64,000 nt of DNA from Haliotis asinina (GCF_037392515.1 NC_090280.1:26789118-26853117); one strand, 5' to 3'. Positions 45,265 through 56,575 are shown, counted from the stretch's first letter. Notes: generated by a model not told the origin, from the sequence alone. Numbers and translations are program-made.

Positions 45265-47793
45265 CTATTCCTCAACGTAAAGACTGTCAATTGGTGAAGT
45301 TCTGAAGGACCCAAGACAGAGTCTTAGACCTTGGTGATGGACAAAATCAAGAAGTTTAAGATTGCTTCTGCAGGCTCCACCATATACGATGGAGCCATAA
45401 TCAAGTTTAGACCGTACAAGTGATCGATATAGATGGAGAAGGGTAGCTTGATCCCCTCCCCATTTCGAATTTGACACCACTTTCAATAGGTCAAGCGCCT
45501 TCAGGCATTTAGTTTTAAGTGATTTAATATGCGGTAAAAACGTTAAGTGTGAATCAAAGATTAGACCCAAGAACTTGGCTTCCTTCACAACTTTAATCGG
45601 CGTGCCATCTAGAGACAGTTCAGGGTCTTTATGTGGTTTGTATTTACGACAAAAATGTATGCAGTTAGTTTTCGATTTAGAAAATTTAAAGCCGTTTTCA
45701 AGACACCATTTATTAATCTTGTTTAAACACAACTGCAATTGCCGTTCAATGGTATGCATATGTTTGCCACGACAAGAAATATTAAAATCATCCACAAATA
45801 ACGATCCATCAATTGAATCGTTTAAAACTTTTGATAAACTGTTGATCTTGATGCTAAAAAGAGTGACAGACAAAATACTGCCTTGTGGAACACCCTGATC
45901 CTGATTGTAATGATCAGACAGGGTAGAACCCACACGGACCTGGAATTGTCTGTTATTTAAAAAGTTGGCAATGAATTCAGGCAAACGACCTCGCAACCCG
46001 AAGTCATGTAAATCTGTCAGAATGCCATATTTCCATGTTGTATCATATGCCTTCTCAAGATAAAAAAAGACAGATACAGCGTGTTGTTTATTGATCAGTG
46101 CGTTTTTAACAAATGATTCCAAACGCACTAAGTGATCGACTGTACTTCTGTTTTTACGGAAACCACATTGTATATCTGTAATGAGGTTATTTGTTTCCAA
46201 GTACCAAACAAGTCGATTATTTATCATGCGTTCCATGGTCTTGCAAACACAGCTCGTTAGCGATATAGGCCGATAGTTCGAAGGGTCCGTATGATCACGT
46301 CCAGGTTTAGGGATAGGGATAACTATAGCATCATGCCATGAAGAAGGAAACTTTCCAGATGTCCAGATATCATCAAATATATGTAAAAGGGTCTCTAAAC
46401 ATGATTCCGGTAAATGTTTCAGAAGTTGATAATGGATGTTATCAGCTCCTGTAGCAGTATCATGGGCCTGGTCAAGAGCTGTATGGAGCTCATGAATCGA
46501 AAATACCTCGTTGTAATCTTCCCCGTTATCTGAAGTAAAATTAATAGCTTTCTTTTCTTGCTGTTTTTGATACTTTTGGAATTGAGGTACATAATTCGAG
46601 GAAGAAGAATGTTGCGCCAGTGTTTCTCCAAGTTTATTGGCTATATCTGCTTTATTAGTTAATAACTGGTTTCCATCTTTGAGATGGTGAACACTAGATC
46701 TAGAGCCCTTACCTTTGATTTTCTGGATCATATTCCATACCTTAGATATAGGCGTGCGGGAATTGATATTAGATACATAGTTTTGCCAAGATTTACGTTT
46801 ACTTTGCTTGAAAGTACGGCGAGCTTTAGCATTTTGGATTTTAAATTTGTTCAAATTATGAACCATAGGGTGATGACGGAAATAATGTTCGGCCTTTTTC
46901 CGTGCCTTCCTAGCTTGTTTGCAATCAGAGTTAAACTATGGTTTCCTTATGTGTGAAATTGCAGAGGACTTTGGGATACACTCATCAGCAATGGTGTTTA
47001 GTATGTCAGAAAAATCTTTTATAGCATCGGGAACATTAAGAAAACAGTCAGGTCTAAGTTTGTCAGCACACAGGGTTTCATATAAAGCCCAGTTGGCCTT
47101 TCTAAAATTCCATAGTAATGATGGTGGAACATCAGATGGGTTGACAGGTTTTAATATTGTTGGGAAGTGGTCACTTCCACAGAGGTCATCATGGACTGAC
47201 CACTCAAATTCACTAAATAGGGTGGAATCAGTCATTGATAAATCGAGAGCTGAATATGTTCCCGTGCCAGGATGTAAATATGTCTTTGAACCATCATTAT
47301 AAATGCAAAGATCATTATTTGAGATGAAATCCTCCAGTAATTTACCTTTGGTGTTTGTATTAGTACCACCCCAGAGTGGGTTGTGGCCATTTAAATCACC
47401 CATGATCAAACAGGGTTTAGGTAGTTGATCATAAAGAGCTTGCAAATCACGTAACTGAACAGAAGAAGATGGTGGAAGATACAATGAACAAAGGGTAAAT
47501 GCAACTTGTAATGTAAGTCGCACTGCCACGGCTTGGAGATTTGTTTTGAGCGTGACTTGACTATGAATAACATTATTCCTCACCAGGATAGATGATCCAC
47601 CAGTGGCCCTGTCGCCTGGGGGAGAAAAATAATGGTATGCATTAAAATGACGTAGATCCAAATTATCCGTCTGCTTTAGATAGGTTTCTTGAATGCAGAA
47701 TATTGACGGATTAAGATCCTGGATTAACAGTTGTAAGTCATTAAAATTATTTCTGAGTCCTCTGCAATTCCACTGAATTATAGACGAAGACAT
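45265..47793 (-). pseudogene. LINE copy 2 ORF2: endonuclease and RT, one nonsense codon, C-terminus deleted
   Basis: The start ATG at 47793-47791 overlaps the ORF1 stop as TAATG. Residues 1-230: APE-type endonuclease (IIQWNCRGLRNN, CIQETYLK, GDLNGHNPLWG, DLCGSDHFPT). A TAG at 46938-46936 replaces Trp after KP, in frame with the rest. The RT follows: RPISLTSCVCKTMER, GFRKNRSTVDHL, EKAYDTTW, QGVPQGSILS, SLFVDD (active-site aspartates kept; Phe at the Tyr position). The frame ends at the deletion point. Confidence 0.88.
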
Positions 47794-49154
47794 TATTTCT
47801 TCCGAGGAGGATGTACAGGAGATCTACCCCGCGCCTTCCTTGACGGTGACAAGCTATGTGTCCTACCATTGCCATGGTCGGACACATCCATGTCCTCAAG
47901 GGATCCAAACTTATTATAAAGCTGAATCTCATCTGTTGAACCTTTAGCCAGCCTTTCAGTTTGATTGATTCTGTTTAAGTTTTGATTTCCTTTGACAGTT
48001 TGTTTAGCCAGAGCTTCATTTACTTTTTTGGACGAACCCGAGCCTGTTTTGTGTTTCGAAGAAGCATTTTCACTGTTAGTGTTTGTTTTATCCGATTGAG
48101 TCATAGGGCATGTAGAGCAGTTTGGTAAAGAAGACACAGACTGAGATTGAGATGCCATCAATGTAACTGGTAACGAGTCAGTCTGTGTAGCAAATTCTCC
48201 GCGTTGTACAAGGTCTTCATTTGGAACCAGTTCAGGTGAGGTTGATTTTGTCCATGTCAGTTCTGTCTGACATTCAACAGAGGCTGTAGTAGGAGTTGGT
48301 CGTTTGGTAACTGAAGCATAAGAAGCACTTTGATCAAAGGATGGAACGAGTTTCTTCGCTTCAGCATAGCTAATGTTTTGAGTGTGCTTTAATTTATTCA
48401 CCTCCATTTCCCTCTTCCACACTGGGCACTCTTTTGATGATGACGAATGTTTCCCAGAACAGTTGACGCATTTTTTGTAGTTGCTTTCACAATCTTCTGT
48501 CACGTGGGATTGCCCTCCGCAATGACCGCAAGTTATAGGATTTAAACAGGAATTTACCCCGTGACCAAATTTTTGACATTTAAAGCATTTCAGTGGGTTT
48601 GGGGTGTACTGTTCTACTTGCAGGTTACAATACCCTGCTTTGATAGATTTTGGTGCAGTTGGAGATACAAATGAGAACAGGTACGTATGCGTTGGAATTA
48701 CTGTTGAGTTCTGACGTCGAGTGAATCGTTTCACGTACGTGACACCTTGGTCTTTAAGTTCGCACATGATGTCAAGGTCTGTCATGTCCTCGAAAAGATG
48801 ATCCCTATCCCTAACAATACCTTTACTTGAATTGAGGGTCCGGTGGATAGACACTTTAACAGGAGATCCAGCTAAACTATCTGTTGAAAGCAGGTTGTTT
48901 GCTTGTTGTCGTTTCCTGCACTCTATGAGCAACGATCCAGATGTCAGTCTTTTGATGTTTTTGACATCACCAGCTATACCATAAACTGCTTTAGAAACAA
49001 TAAACGGGTTCAATTTGATTGGTTGTTTGTCCGGAGATTCAATAACCAGAAATCGTGGCCAGTAGTCTATTTGTTTGGGTGTCCTGCAACTTTCCGTTGT
49101 ACTTTGATCATTATCGAGTTGACGTTTCTTTTTTAAAGGGGTTTCAAGGTCCAT
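47793..49154 (-). CDS. LINE copy 2 ORF1: gag-like nucleic-acid-binding protein, intact
   Basis: Open from 49190 (465 codons); homology with copy 3 suggests the ATG at 49154 (MDLETP against MAYETP in copy 3) as start, giving 453 residues. The N-terminal third resembles an RRM-like or esterase-free ORF1 fold only weakly (YWPRFLVIESPDKQP, NIKRLTSGSLLIEC). Then three CCHC-type knuckles: CFKCQKFGHGVNSC, CGHCGGQSHVTEDC, CVNCSGKHSSSSKEC. The rest is Ser/Thr/Lys-rich and ends with basic RKARGRSPVHPPRKK. Expected to coat LINE RNA. Confidence 0.88.
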   Translation of the reverse strand: MDLETPLKKKRQLDNDQSTTESCRTPKQIDYWPRFLVIESPDKQPIKLNPFIVSKAVYGIAGDVKNIKRLTSGSLLIECRKRQQANNLLSTDSLAGSPVKVSIHRTLNSSKGIVRDRDHLFEDMTDLDIMCELKDQGVTYVKRFTRRQNSTVIPTHTYLFSFVSPTAPKSIKAGYCNLQVEQYTPNPLKCFKCQKFGHGVNSCLNPITCGHCGGQSHVTEDCESNYKKCVNCSGKHSSSSKECPVWKREMEVNKLKHTQNISYAEAKKLVPSFDQSASYASVTKRPTPTTASVECQTELTWTKSTSPELVPNEDLVQRGEFATQTDSLPVTLMASQSQSVSSLPNCSTCPMTQSDKTNTNSENASSKHKTGSGSSKKVNEALAKQTVKGNQNLNRINQTERLAKGSTDEIQLYNKFGSLEDMDVSDHGNGRTHSLSPSRKARGRSPVHPPRKK

Positions 49155-49190
49155 GTTGTAGTGTATAGTTTCATCATCCGAGCTCCCCAC

Positions 49191-49744
49191 CCGCCATGGA
49201 GTATCACAAGGACAATGCTAAAGCAAGCGGATCTCCAGCTTGCAGCACCAAGGATACTCGGATGATATACTCAAGCAGAATAATCACAAAGTAATTACTC
49301 TACCAGATTGGCCCATGAGCCACCGCCTTCTGGGCATAAGACTCTAGGCAAATTACAACACAAAATTGAAGTGACTCATTTGAAATTCAAATATATAAAG
49401 ATTTAGCCAAGACATTTGAGAAACTTTAAAAAGTTTCGGAAATTTATGCATTAGAATATACATACTCAGGGCTTGGCATGACCAGCCGATTGGTCGAACC
49501 GGGCCCATTCGACCACCCGTCTAGGCGAAGTCAGGGCTAAAGTGGCGTATTGAGCAACAGGAACACGATTGCAGGCCCCTATTGCCCTCAACCACCAGGA
49601 TCCCCTCCTCCGCCGACACAGGGCCGCAACCCACGGCAAACGGGTTGGTGGACCAAATATGCCCCCGGGTCCACTACGGGGGTGTTGGCGAGCTCTTGGC
49701 GTTACCCAGCACCCACCACGAGGAGGTGGCTCGCCACGGGTGCC
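49191..49744 (-). other. 5' UTR of LINE copy 2
   Basis: About 554 bp, aligned with 62075-62774 of copy 3 and, in part, 51105-51233 of copy 1. The sense 5' end reads GGCACCCGTGGCGAGCCACC. A conserved box (tgggcataagactctaggca on the + strand) lies near 49335. GC-rich 5' half, AT-rich 3' half. Confidence 0.82.
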
Positions 49745-50040
49745 TAGTGTAAAGGTAACATGAAGAGTTAGTGTCACTGCAACAGCTTGGAGACTAGTTG
49801 TGAGTGCTACAGGACTATGGATAACATCCTGCTTTACAATGATTGAAGACCCTCCAGTGGCCCTGTCACCCGGAGGTGACAAATAATTATATGAAACGAA
49901 CTGACGTAAATCAAAAGTATCTGTGTGCTTCAAATAGGTTTCCTGCAGACAGAAGGCCGATGGTGCAAAATCCTGGATTATTAGCTGTAACTCATTGAAA
50001 TTGGTCCTTAACCCTCTACAATTCCACTGTACTATAGTTT
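49745..50040 (-). pseudogene. LINE copy 1 ORF2, endonuclease N-terminus
   Basis: The frame reads TIVQWNCRGLRTN near the start, LQETYLKHTDTFDLRQF, PPGDRATGGSS, and stops being copy-1 sequence at 49745, where copy 2 is inserted; it resumes at 45088. No ATG precedes the endonuclease in this frame. Confidence 0.8.
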
Positions 50041-50049
50041 TGGAACGGA

Positions 50050-51104
50050 CTATCTTTTAAGGGCATTGATTGGGGATCTGCCCCGCACTTTTTTGTTGGG
50101 CGACAAGCTATGTGCCCTTTGATGGGTGTGTTCGGACACTTCCATGTCCTCAAGCGAACCATATTTATTATAAAGTTGAACACGATTTTCCGATCCTTTG
50201 GAGACTCTGCCACTCTGAAGTTTTTTAGAAAGATCTGGCCTTGGTTTGGGTTTACTTTTAACAACCTGTTTGACATTTGCAGTTGACTGAGATGGTGTTA
50301 TCTCCTGTGGTGTAGATGTGTCGTGATTACTCAAAGACTCAGATTGGATTTGGGCTGAAACTGATGTTTGGGTGGATTGTTCTGGTGAAAACCTCTCGGG
50401 AGTATTAGTTTGACAGGTTATTGATGTAGTTTTGACTTTGGATTGTTTTAGGGTTGAATCTGATAGTGGTCTAGTTACTGATGCATACGTTTCAGTTAGT
50501 TCTAGAGATTGTACAAGTTTTTTAGCTTCTGCAAAACTGATGTTTCTAGTAAATTTAATTTTGTTAATCTCCATCTGGTTTTTCCACACCGGGCACTCCT
50601 TGGAGGACGACGAGTGTGCTCCAAAGCAGTTGGCACACTTTCTAAAACTGCTCTCACAATCCTCCGTCACATGAGTCTTCTCACTGCAGTGAGCACACGT
50701 GACAGACAACGTACAGGTGTTCACACCGTGGCCAAACTTCTGACATTTGAAACACCTGAGAGGGTTGGGAATGTATGTTTCAACCCTGATATTGCAGTAG
50801 CCAGCCTTTATGGATTGAGGAGCAGTTGGAGAAGAAAATGAAAAGAGATAGGTATTTGTTTGATGGATTTCTGAGTTTTTACGGGTGGTAAATCGTTTGA
50901 CAAACATGACGCCTTGGTCTTTCATTTCGGTGGCTATATCCAGTTCAGTCATGTCAGAGAACAATCGATCCTGATCTCTTACAATACCTTTACTTGTGTT
51001 AAGAGTTCGGTGTGCAGAAACGGACACAGGTGTACCAACAAATGATTCAATGGAAAGGAGGTTGGATGCTTGCTGTCGTTTGCTACATTCAATTAACAAA
51101 GCAC
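50050..51104 (-). pseudogene. LINE copy 1 ORF1, N-terminus deleted
   Basis: Matches copy 2 ORF1 from the segment ALLIEC onward: CFKCQKFGHGVNTC, CAHCSEKTHVTEDC, CANCFGAHSSSSKEC, and a basic end KKVRGRSPINALKR followed by TAG. At 51105 the frame passes directly into 5' UTR sequence, so about 400 bp of 5' UTR and the ORF1 start are deleted. Confidence 0.82.
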
Positions 51105-51233
51105 CCGCAGGGCCGCAACCCACGGCAAACGGGTTGGTGGACCAAATATCCCCCCGGGTCCACTACGGGGGTGTCGGCGAGCTCTTGGCATTACCCAGCA
51201 CCCACCACGAGGAGGTGGCTCGCCACGGGTGCC
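51105..51233 (-). other. 5' UTR start of LINE copy 1
   Basis: 129 bp nearly identical to 49616-49744. It fixes the outer 5' end of copy 1 beside the TSD. Confidence 0.85.
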
Positions 51234-51454
51234 CACCTGCTTTGAACATAATCCTTAAATAAGATACTGAAAATTTGAAATTATAGCCTCCGAGGTGAAG
51301 AATATATTGCCACTTCCTACACATTTGATGTCATGAATTATTTATCGGGTGTCCGGGTAGGGTAGGGTCATATGGGTTGTGGTACCTTGGTAGAAATTCT
51401 GGACCCATATATTCCCTAGTTCCAAGAATATATTACACAATCAATCTGATATAT

Positions 51455-51590
51455 TTAGCAGTGTTTCAGAAATATCAGGGCAACACCAGAAATGGGCTTC
51501 ACACAATGTACCTATATGGGGAATTCAACGCTGATCTTCAGTGGGATGAGTGAACGCTTTTACCATGAGGCTACACCACCAGCACTTTCT
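51455..51590 (-). repeat. tRNA-derived SINE (diverged, tail lost)
   Basis: + strand: ggcaacaccagaaatgggct, tcacacaatgtacctatatg, gaacgcttttaccatgaggc. Confidence 0.7.
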
Positions 51591-51597
51591 GTTTAGA

Positions 51598-51720
51598 TCT
51601 TAGGAGCAGTGGGGTAGCTTATTGGTTAGAGCGTTCACTTGTAGAGGGTTAAATTTCCCACATGGTACTATGTGTGAAACCTCGTTCTGGTATCCCCCTG
51701 GTGCCAGATCTTAGCTACTA
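51598..51720 (+). repeat. tRNA-derived SINE head and body
   Basis: gcagtggggtagcttattgg, ttagagcgttcacttgtaga, then catggtactatgtgtgaaac and ggtatccccctggtgcc. Lies head-to-head with the previous SINE. Confidence 0.7.
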
Positions 51721-51830
51721 CCACTGTCAGATTTCAGATTTATAAACAGTTTATCACATTGTTACATCATAGTATCTATAGAAACTGACCAGATAGTTCA
51801 TTCTCACCTCTCATCACCACACCCCACGTC

Positions 51831-51947
51831 ACCGCACCGCACCGCACCGCACCGCACCGCACCGCACCGCACCGCACCGCACCGCACCGCACCGCACCGC
51901 ACCGCACCGCACCGCACCGCACCGCACCGCACCGCACCGCACCGCAC
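51831..51947. repeat. (ACCGC)n microsatellite, about 23 copies
   Basis: A perfect pentanucleotide array that turns into accac at its right end. It produces the Ala-Val-Arg-Cys-Gly ORF on the minus strand. Confidence 0.97.
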
Positions 51948-51959
51948 CACACCACACCA

Positions 51960-53110
51960 CACAGATATTATTATTGCATGGCCTTCCCTGAAATGATGGC
52001 AGCTCTAAAGGTAAGGTTAAAGTACTTGAACATGATCTGATGGGAAAAAACGCTTGGGAGTCAGCTCTAAATGATAAGATTTCAAATTTTAAACACAACT
52101 AGGAGCTGTTGTACACAAGTAGCTGTTGTACCTGGGAAACTAGCTCTTTTTAGCATAAGTCATGAATTACAATCATTGATCATGTGCGGCTTTGACATTG
52201 TTATACAAGGTGATATTTTATAACATTTGTGTTTACATTAACTCATGGTAGACATCATTTCCTGAGGGTTTTTTGAGGTTTATTTTCTCAGTTCAGTACA
52301 CATTTCTGAAAAAAAATCCAGCTTTTATATTGTACTGTAAGTTGTACGTAAGTTAACACTTTTTGTTTATGTATCACTTTTTGAGCTCTCATGGACTTGC
52401 ATAACCCTCTAAGGTAACAAATAATAGTGTATACAACAGTTTCTTAAACAAAATGAGTAAAAATGCAGTGTTCCTCTTACAGATCCATCACAAATCACTA
52501 TTTGTTTATTTACTATCTGTGACATCATTTGTTGTTTGGTACATAAATGACTATTAATTGCAACATAAGTATACATGTTAAATACATGTGTACCGGTATA
52601 TGGTCACATGGAAGATTGATCTCTCCACTAACATGGGGGAACCAGCTGCAAACTTTATGCAATTAAATCGCTTGAGGATCATGAATCAAACCGCTGAAAA
52701 CCATATGCAAATATTGTGCATGTCAACAGTTGTGTATTGAACTCATGAAAATAATCTTTTCAACATTATGAATTTGTTTTACAATACATCAGTTCATGTG
52801 TGAACAGTACCTATACACAGTATGGCATATTTTGCAAAATTTAATTTACAAGAGTTGCCTGAAGTAAGAGGCTATATTTACACTTGTGAGTCTTTCAATG
52901 GGAAGTATATATTGCTATATCATTTCTCTTTTCATATGTGATAGATTGTGATGGGGATACTCTTGCTATTTGTTTGCATGCACCAACATTAATTGTTTTA
53001 TTAATTTACTACAATTCATGACAGTGATACTTTTAAATCTAAAATTTCAAATAAAAGAACTTTATTCAACTATGTTGACATAACGTTTGTTTGAATGAAC
53101 AATGTGTCTG
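51960..53110. other. Non-coding AT-rich stretch
   Basis: No gene, repeat tail or transposon end recognised. Confidence 0.55.
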
Positions 53111-53113
53111 GGA

Positions 53114-55327
53114 GACTGATTCTTCTTCTTTTTTTTTTTCTTTTTTTTTTTTTATTGGTTCATGTGATTACACATAGTACAAAACACAGGTACATATGGA
53201 TGGATGATATACAGAAATCATATCAACATTTTGGTAATAGACATATACAGGTTGATATAGGTGATTGGTAGGTATATAGGAAGATTAAAATTTATCCAAG
53301 TACTGGGAAAAGAGGGCCCCATTTATGACTGAAATGATCTATTGTATTAGTTTTTTGGCATATATGTTTCTCAACAAAGAATATTTCTTTTAGGGTTTTT
53401 GTAAATGAAGTCATATCAGGATGTATATTCTTAATACTACATATGTAAATGTGTCTTTTGGCTGCAAGGGTGATGTGGTTTAGTAATGTATTTCGGTTTA
53501 GAGTACCAAACCAAACCATATGTTTTGTAAAGTGAAATGGATGAGGGAATGAATTGTTGAGCCAAATTTGTAATTTTCTCCAAAATGTTTGGGTCACTTG
53601 GCATTCCCAATACACATGACAAACAGTCTCATTTATATCCTTGCAGAAACAGCATGTACTACTATCAACTTTCTTCATTTTAAGCAATTCTCTTTTAGTA
53701 TAAATAGCACCTTGTAGAAATCTATATTGAAAATCTATGAGTTTTGTGTCTTGCAAATCTTTTCTGTATCCTGTGAATATTTTTTCCCAGTCAAAGTCTG
53801 TTTTTGGGAAAAACTGCTGCCACTTTTTACAAACATTTTGGTATATATCATTGGAAATAAGTTTATCATAAAAAGTTCTGCATCCTTTAGATGTTTTTAT
53901 GAGACAAGTCTGGCAATGGTTAATATTTAAATCCCAGACTGGTATTGAATGACATTGATTTAGAGTATTTTTCCAAGAATCTGGAAATGTGTGTAGTAAA
54001 TATCTATAATCTAAAAAAGTACCTTGGATATCATATACTTCTTTTAAAGATTCCAATGACAATAGTCCATTTTCGTCACAAATATCCCTAATATTAATAA
54101 CCCCTTTATCTGCCCAATTCTTTATATAGTTTAATGAATTTTTGAAATTGTGATTAAACCATAATGGTTGTGATAGAATTTCATTGATGTTATTTGGGTC
54201 AATATAATGTTTTTGGTGAAATAGTTGCCATGCTTTCAGTGCATCCTGCCACAAAGGGTTTTCAATCTTAATGTAGGCCTCAGAATTTGCTCCTAAATTA
54301 AATATGTCTTTGAAAGGTATGTTGCATGGATTTTCCTTATCACCTTTTCCGAAGTATCGTCGCAACGTGGATAATTTCAAAGCGTCTATAAATGTTTTAA
54401 TATCGATCATTCTCAAACCTCCTTCTTTATAGTTATTTTTTATTATATTCCTCTTTATTTTGTCATTCTTGTCATTCCAAACAAATTTAAAAAGCATTTT
54501 TTCAATAGAAGTAATAAAATCTGCTGGTGGGTTGGGCAGGGAATTGAAAATATGAACCAATTTGGAGATTGCTAGAGTTTTTATTACTGTTATTTTACCA
54601 ATAAGTGTTAAATTTCTCTTTCTCCAAGATGCTAGGAGTCTATTAATTTCTTCAAGTCTTTTCCTAGTGTTGATTACCCATAGATCTTCAAGATCTGGTG
54701 TAAATTTGATACCTAGTACATCAAATTCACCAACTACCCATTCAACTTTTAGATCATGACATATCATATCAGTAGATTTAGCTTTTGATCCAATCCATAT
54801 TGCTTTTGATTTATCCACATTAATTTTCAAACCTGACATCTTGTAAAAAGTATTAACTGTGTCTATTGCAGAGTACAAACTCTCTTCAGTTCCATTCAGA
54901 AATAGTTCAGTATCATCGGCATATTGATTCAGTTTATATTCATTATCATAAATAACTATACCTTTGATATTTTCATTATGTCTTATCATGCAACCAAGAA
55001 TCTCAGCTACAAAGAGGAAAAGATATGGGGATAAAGGGTCTCCTTGTCTACAGCCCCTTTCATTTGAAAAAAACTCAGATAAGTTACCATGCTGGATGAC
55101 ACAAGATGTTGTTTCGTAAGTTAGTGTATTTATCCATCCTATCAGTTTGGGGCCAAATTTGAATTTATGGAGGACTAGATTGATAACATCTTTTGAAACA
55201 GAATCAAAAGCTTTTTCAAAATCAATAATGATTAGCAAACCAGGGATGTTCTGTTTCTTTGTTTCGAACATAATATCATATAATAATCTTGTATTTTCAC
55301 TAATTGTCCTCCCGACTGATTCTTCTT
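53114..55327 (-). mobile_element. 5'-truncated L1/Tx1-like LINE with 14-bp TSD and poly(A)
   Basis: gactgattcttctt flanks the element at 53114-53127 and 55314-55327. The body is 53128-55313; its 3' end on the minus strand is a poly(A) (T runs at 53129-53154 on +). Poly(A), TSD and 5' truncation are the classic products of L1-type target-primed reverse transcription. Only the RT end of ORF2 remains. Confidence 0.9.
53292..55313 (-). pseudogene. L1/Tx1-like ORF2, RT to C-terminus, otherwise open
   Basis: Frame open from the truncation point (GRTISENTRLLYDIMFETKK) through 659 codons after the first Met. RT motifs: DFEKAFDSVSKDV, GCRQGDPLSPYLFLF, NQYADDTELFL with an intact Y-A-D-D, SGLKINVDKSKAIW. 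The C-terminal part holds FQYRFLQGAIYTKRELLKMK and a Cys/His finger (CCFCKD then VCHVYWEC) as in zf-RVT domains. No internal stop or frameshift, so the insertion is young; the endonuclease is missing. Confidence 0.88.
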
Positions 55328-55329
55328 AC

Positions 55330-56233
55330 CTTCAGCTAGTATCTAGAAAACTTCTTAAAAGATGAATACAAAATGGGAGATATCCTACTATATGATTGGT
55401 TCTTGTTTTTTTACCTACAACCTATCACTGAAATGAATGTCTAATTTGTCTTTTCATTGTTCGTGAATAATAGTAATATATCACCTGTTGAGGATCTATG
55501 ATTAACACTGAAAATGTATACTTGTACATATGTATGTGATGTGAAATACACGCACATGTTCACACATGCCCGCTATACCAATGAAATGAGCTGACACTAA
55601 ATCACCTAATACTCTGATGCAGGTAAAACATGTTCCAGCAACACCTACAACAGACTAAATGTGCATCACTTCATGATGTAATTAATGAGTAATTCCAACC
55701 TGAAGCTATTGCTGTCACCCAGACTGTGTGGAGCAGGTAAATCAGGCCTGTCTGAGAACACCATGCGTGGGGTAATTCAGAAATTCATTACCCAGACTCT
55801 CCACCGAGACCAGCCAATCAGCAGACATGAAGTTGCATGTGGCTTCGGGTTCCTCCTGCCGATTATGACGCACAGCATTAAAAATAACCTTAACCCTCGA
55901 CGTTGACATTCATTTGCAAGCAATCAATGTATGCATTGTTGATATCAACTACTTCAGACAGGAACAGGATAAGATCTGTCACTGTATATCCTGTTCAGGA
56001 AATTCTGTGAACTATAAATACACCACAGTTTAGCTGCCCTATTTAGGGCAACTTCTTGTAATCATCATTACCAGCTAATGTATCGTAGTGGCATATGGAC
56101 AATATCACTCAAGCCATGTGTATGGATTCCAGCTTGTATAGGAAGTCTAATTTTAAATATTAGCATATTGTCATTCGGATAAAGGTGATGGCAGCTTTAT
56201 AAACATTAAACAGGTTACGGTAAATTTTAAACT

Positions 56234-56267
<34 letters not shown>

Positions 56268-56560
56268 CTGACTTCCTTAAATCTGATCTGTGTTGTTTTG
56301 AACTGAAGCATTACTCACAATTAAAATTTGTAATAATATCTCTGCTAACATTCTCTTTATTAAGTCATCAAATGTTCTGAAAGATAATGTGTCAATAATA
56401 GTGAAAATATGCTTAAGTTGCCTAAGGACATATCATAATTGTTGTTGCTGTCCTCCTTCTCCTCCTCGTCGTCGATTTCTTTAAATGTCATGTTTTTCCC
56501 TTTCAAACTAAACTATCATCATCCATAACAATACAACACTATCTCTGCTAACATTCTCTT
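55330..56560. other. Non-coding stretch with an (ATC)n microsatellite
   Basis: AT-rich, no gene recognised. About 56234-56267 is a run of about 11 atc units. Confidence 0.6.
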
Positions 56561-56575
56561 TACTGAGTCATCAGA

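Larger units (their letters stand above)
45077..49756 (-). mobile_element. Inner LINE (copy 2), full 5' and 3' ends, 12-bp TSD
   Basis: tagtgtaaaggt at 45077-45088 and 49745-49756 is duplicated; within the host element this is one ORF2 site (reading TFTL), proving insertion of copy 2 (45089-49744) into copy 1. It has a full 5' UTR, an intact ORF1, ORF2 with a single nonsense codon, and the (ACTC)n tail. An internal deletion joins mid-ORF2 (45266) to the last about 175 bp of the 3' UTR, removing the RT end, RNase H and most of the UTR. Confidence 0.92.
41144..51245 (-). mobile_element. Outer RNase H-type LINE (copy 1), interrupted by copy 2, with 12-bp TSD
   Basis: Direct repeat cacctgctttga at 41144-41155 and 51234-51245 marks the target-site duplication; element body 41156-51233 in minus orientation, with 45089-49744 being a younger insertion. 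Its 5' part (51233-49745) has a 5' UTR start, an ORF1 lacking its N-terminus because of an internal deletion, and the ORF2 start; its 3' part (45088-41156) has the rest of ORF2 and a 3' UTR ending in (ACTC)n. The family is an endonuclease/RT/RNase H LINE (I/LOA/R1/Nimb-like group; exact clade not assigned). Confidence 0.88.

Noticed and set aside
49550-49763. Pro/Arg-rich + strand ORFs
   Set aside because: Antisense of the GC-rich LINE 5' UTR; the same frames recur at 51012-51262 only because that UTR segment is duplicated.
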